Shown here: positions 62,250 through 64,000 of the stretch, piece after piece
Numbering within the stretch: position 1 is the first letter of the stretch
Layout: each line of letters starts with the position of its first letter
Origin: Bacillota bacterium
GTDB taxonomy: Bacteria > Bacillota > Clostridia > Acetivibrionales > DSM-1351
DNA: 64,000 nt
Assembly: GCA_023391425.1 (NCBI GenBank)
Contig: JAEWAX010000149.1
Coordinates: forward strand, 1-64,000
Direction of reading: 5' to 3'
Program-made: the position numbers and the translations under genes
The notes under the pieces: model-generated
The model's input: only the letters and a program-made list of their open reading frames with translations
What the model was told of the DNA's origin: nothing
Databases searched by the model: none

Positions 62250-63155
62250 TTATTCTGAAGTATTTTCAATATAAGCCATTTCTTCACTGCTAACATTCCC
62301 TACATATACAAAATTAAGCTTAGTTTTTAATAGTTTATACGCATTTTTCAAGTCTTCTAGTTCTGTCATCGGTCTATCCATATGATATCTTGGAAAGTAT
62401 CTCGAAACGTGTAGCACTATATCTTTGTTTACTGATGAAATAAACTCACCAAGCATATTAACTGTTTCATAACTACTATTTTCACTAGGTATCAATAGAG
62501 TTGTAACCTCGATATGGCATCCCATAATGTTTGCTAGTTTTATCGTAGCCTTTACAGGCTCTATCCTACCCTTGCATAATCTTCTGTAAAATTCGTCGTC
62601 ACCTTTTAAATCAATATTCATTGCATCAACATAAGGAAGTAACTGCCTTAAGGGTTCTTCATTAATATACCCATTTGTCACTAGTACGACTTTGATATCG
62701 TTATTTTTTGTTTTTATTTCTTTTGCAACATCATAGACATATTCAAACCAAATAGAAGGTTCATTATAGGTAAAAGCTAATCCTATGCTATCCTTCTGTT
62801 TTAATACCATATTAACCATATCATCTACTGATACATACTGACTATCTGCCTGATATTGAGATATAGAATAGTTCTGGCAAAAACTACATTTAAAATTACA
62901 TCCAAAACTGCCAATTGAAAGAATATATTCATCAGGGTAAAAATGATATAAAGGTTTCTTTTTAACTGAATCCATTGATAGTGAAGTAATCTCTCCATAA
63001 TTAATAGTGAATAGCTTTAAATCATTATTCTCTTCACCGCATTCTCTAACACCACAAATACCCTTTTGATGTTTAGGAATAAGGCAGTTATGCGGACATA
63101 GATAGCATCTTACTTTGTTTTTTTCAATTTTATAAAATAGTGCTTCCTTTCTCAA
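62250..63155 (-). CDS. amrS: AmmeMemoRadiSam system radical SAM enzyme
   Basis: A 301-residue radical SAM protein of the AmmeMemoRadiSam trio. An N-terminal CYLCPHNCLIPKHQKGICGV Cys block precedes the radical SAM cluster motif CNFKCSFCQNYSIS near residue 84 (CxxxCxxC), followed by AFTYNEPSIWFEYV and DAMNIDLKGDDEFY, typical of the family. The reaction is unknown. TTG start with AGAGGTGG upstream. It follows the amrB-amrA fusion by 36 bp. Confidence 0.92.
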   Translation of the reverse strand: MRKEALFYKIEKNKVRCYLCPHNCLIPKHQKGICGVRECGEENNDLKLFTINYGEITSLSMDSVKKKPLYHFYPDEYILSIGSFGCNFKCSFCQNYSISQYQADSQYVSVDDMVNMVLKQKDSIGLAFTYNEPSIWFEYVYDVAKEIKTKNNDIKVVLVTNGYINEEPLRQLLPYVDAMNIDLKGDDEFYRRLCKGRIEPVKATIKLANIMGCHIEVTTLLIPSENSSYETVNMLGEFISSVNKDIVLHVSRYFPRYHMDRPMTELEDLKNAYKLLKTKLNFVYVGNVSSEEMAYIENTSE

Positions 63156-63191
63156 GACTCCACCTCTTTGAATCTCTCTACCTTAAATCTT

Positions 63192-64000
63192 TCAATTAGG
63201 TTCACTTGATGCAATACCTGCTTTTTGAAGAGCAATAGAAACCTGCTGCTCTTTTGAATCTACTCCTTCTAGGTGTGGAAGCAAAAGTCCTCTCTTTCTA
63301 CCACAAGTAACTATTACGCCATAATTATCTGGGTCTAATTCATTAAAACTGCACTTTTCTGCAGGGTACAATAAGTCAACAGAAATATCTATTTCATATA
63401 ATTCATCTTCTCTTAAAGGTGAAAATCTAGGATCATTAAAGGCTGCTGAAAGTGAATTATTCAATATTTCTTCTCCCACTGAAGCTGTAACTGCCTCAAT
63501 TGTACCAATGCAGCCCCTGAGCTCCCCTCTAATTTTTAATGAGACAAACACACCCTTTTTATCATTCAACAAATCTCTATCAGCAATATCTCCAACAGAT
63601 AAAGATTTTCCTGTTTTGAAGTAATTGTCTATATTGTTTCTAGCAAGTTTTGTATAAGGATTGCCTTCCTTTAATCTTTTAACGTGCTTTGCCTTCCCCA
63701 ATGACTTTAATTCATTATATATAGATTTTCCTTCTTTGGTTTTAAATTTAGCAACACAATACCCTACTCCAAAAGGCCCTTCATAACTCAGAATTTCCGC
63801 CTTTGCTTCCTTTTGTTCAAGTGTGCCTGCTAGAATATATAAGGACCTTAAACCACATTCCCCAGCTTCACTTATTAAAATTGGATCCAGACTGAACAGC
63901 TTCATAAGGTCCCCTTCCTCTAGCAGGTTTACAAGCTGTAAATCAAACTTTTTCCCGTAGGGGCTATATGAGTAAGGACCATCATTGGTCAGTCTGTGTG
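63192..64000 (-). CDS. AmmeMemoRadiSam AmrB-AmrA fusion (5' end outside window)
   Basis: The reading frame stays open to the window edge, so the start is missing. The visible 269 codons begin in a MEMO-like domain (SYSPYGKKFDLQLVNLLEEG, then SLDPILISEAGECGLRSLYI, SYEGPFGVGYCVAKF) and continue into an AMMECR1-like domain (about 95 residues on: NPYTKLARNNIDNYFKTGKS, LKIRGELRGCIGTIEAVTAS, NDPRFSPLREDELYEIDISV, and CGRKRGLLLPHLEGV). An ATG at 63905 lies inside the MEMO part and is not the true start. It precedes amrS; the three activities act together by context, but their substrate is unknown. Confidence 0.9.
   Translation of the reverse strand, partial: HRLTNDGPYSYSPYGKKFDLQLVNLLEEGDLMKLFSLDPILISEAGECGLRSLYILAGTLEQKEAKAEILSYEGPFGVGYCVAKFKTKEGKSIYNELKSLGKAKHVKRLKEGNPYTKLARNNIDNYFKTGKSLSVGDIADRDLLNDKKGVFVSLKIRGELRGCIGTIEAVTASVGEEILNNSLSAAFNDPRFSPLREDELYEIDISVDLLYPAEKCSFNELDPDNYGVIVTCGRKRGLLLPHLEGVDSKEQQVSIALQKAGIASSEPN

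Overview
The window reads as a chromosomal segment of an anaerobic, endospore-forming Clostridia species with low G+C. The evidence is two small spore proteins (an alpha/beta-type SASP at 26903 and Tlp at 34030), two cytoplasmic [FeFe]-hydrogenase-like redox proteins, a PheST T-box, the rng-rplU-prp-rpmA-obg-yhbY block in Firmicute order with the L27-processing protease Prp, and a GH94 phosphorylase with its own LacI regulator. A cellulolytic Ruminiclostridium/Acetivibrio-like host fits best, but that is inference from gene content. Most genes are on the minus strand.

Layout. 1-6.1 kb: the edge of what looks like an IS200/IS605 element leaving the window to the left, a secreted YcdB/SLH protein, glycogen synthase, a relic of a second SLH gene 3' end, a QueG-like iron-sulfur protein and a DUF4364 regulator. 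6.1-13.3 kb: ribosome-assembly and translation block (yhbY, obg, rpmA, prp, rplU with leader RNA, rng), two radical-SAM-associated genes and tRNA-Pro. 13.4-26.7 kb: PlsC, a twin-domain membrane-anchored protein of unknown function, the threonine genes (thrC; pheB-type ACT protein; hom; an ECF S component) with a 184-bp tandem repeat between pheB and hom, patatin, TPR protein, folC, an unknown gene and pgi. 26.9-34.3 kb: SASP, a hydrogenase-MCP fusion, pheST under a T-box, a graveyard of a LytTR/ABC transporter locus, and tlp. 34.4-41.2 kb: three poorly characterised genes and an intact LytTR-DUF3021-ABC operon with a LytTR-type direct repeat at its promoter. 41.4-45.1 kb: GH94 phosphorylase and LacI regulator with matching operator-like palindromes. 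45.2-52.3 kb: RNA methyltransferase, nitroreductase, a five-gene PHP/DRTGG/hydrogenase-like/HATPase/DRTGG set, a lipoprotein and a TGS-uridine kinase. 52.7-64 kb: prfC, tRNA-Gln/Lys/His, DUF4349 lipoprotein, zinc-ribbon protein, galM, ZIP transporter, CAP-domain protein, MscL, HxlR/nitroreductase pair, and the AmmeMemoRadiSam genes amrS and an amrB-amrA fusion cut by the window edge.

Most interesting: the PHP/DRTGG/hydrogenase/HATPase/DRTGG set (46808-50174), which looks like a cytoplasmic redox-sensing module lacking any catalytic hydrogenase subunit here; the separate hydrogenase-MCP fusion; the scrambled ABC/LytTR pseudogene island; and the tandem repeat that carries copies of the hom ribosome-binding site. 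No CRISPR array, prophage or complete insertion sequence was found. All function calls are from reading motifs; no database search was run.
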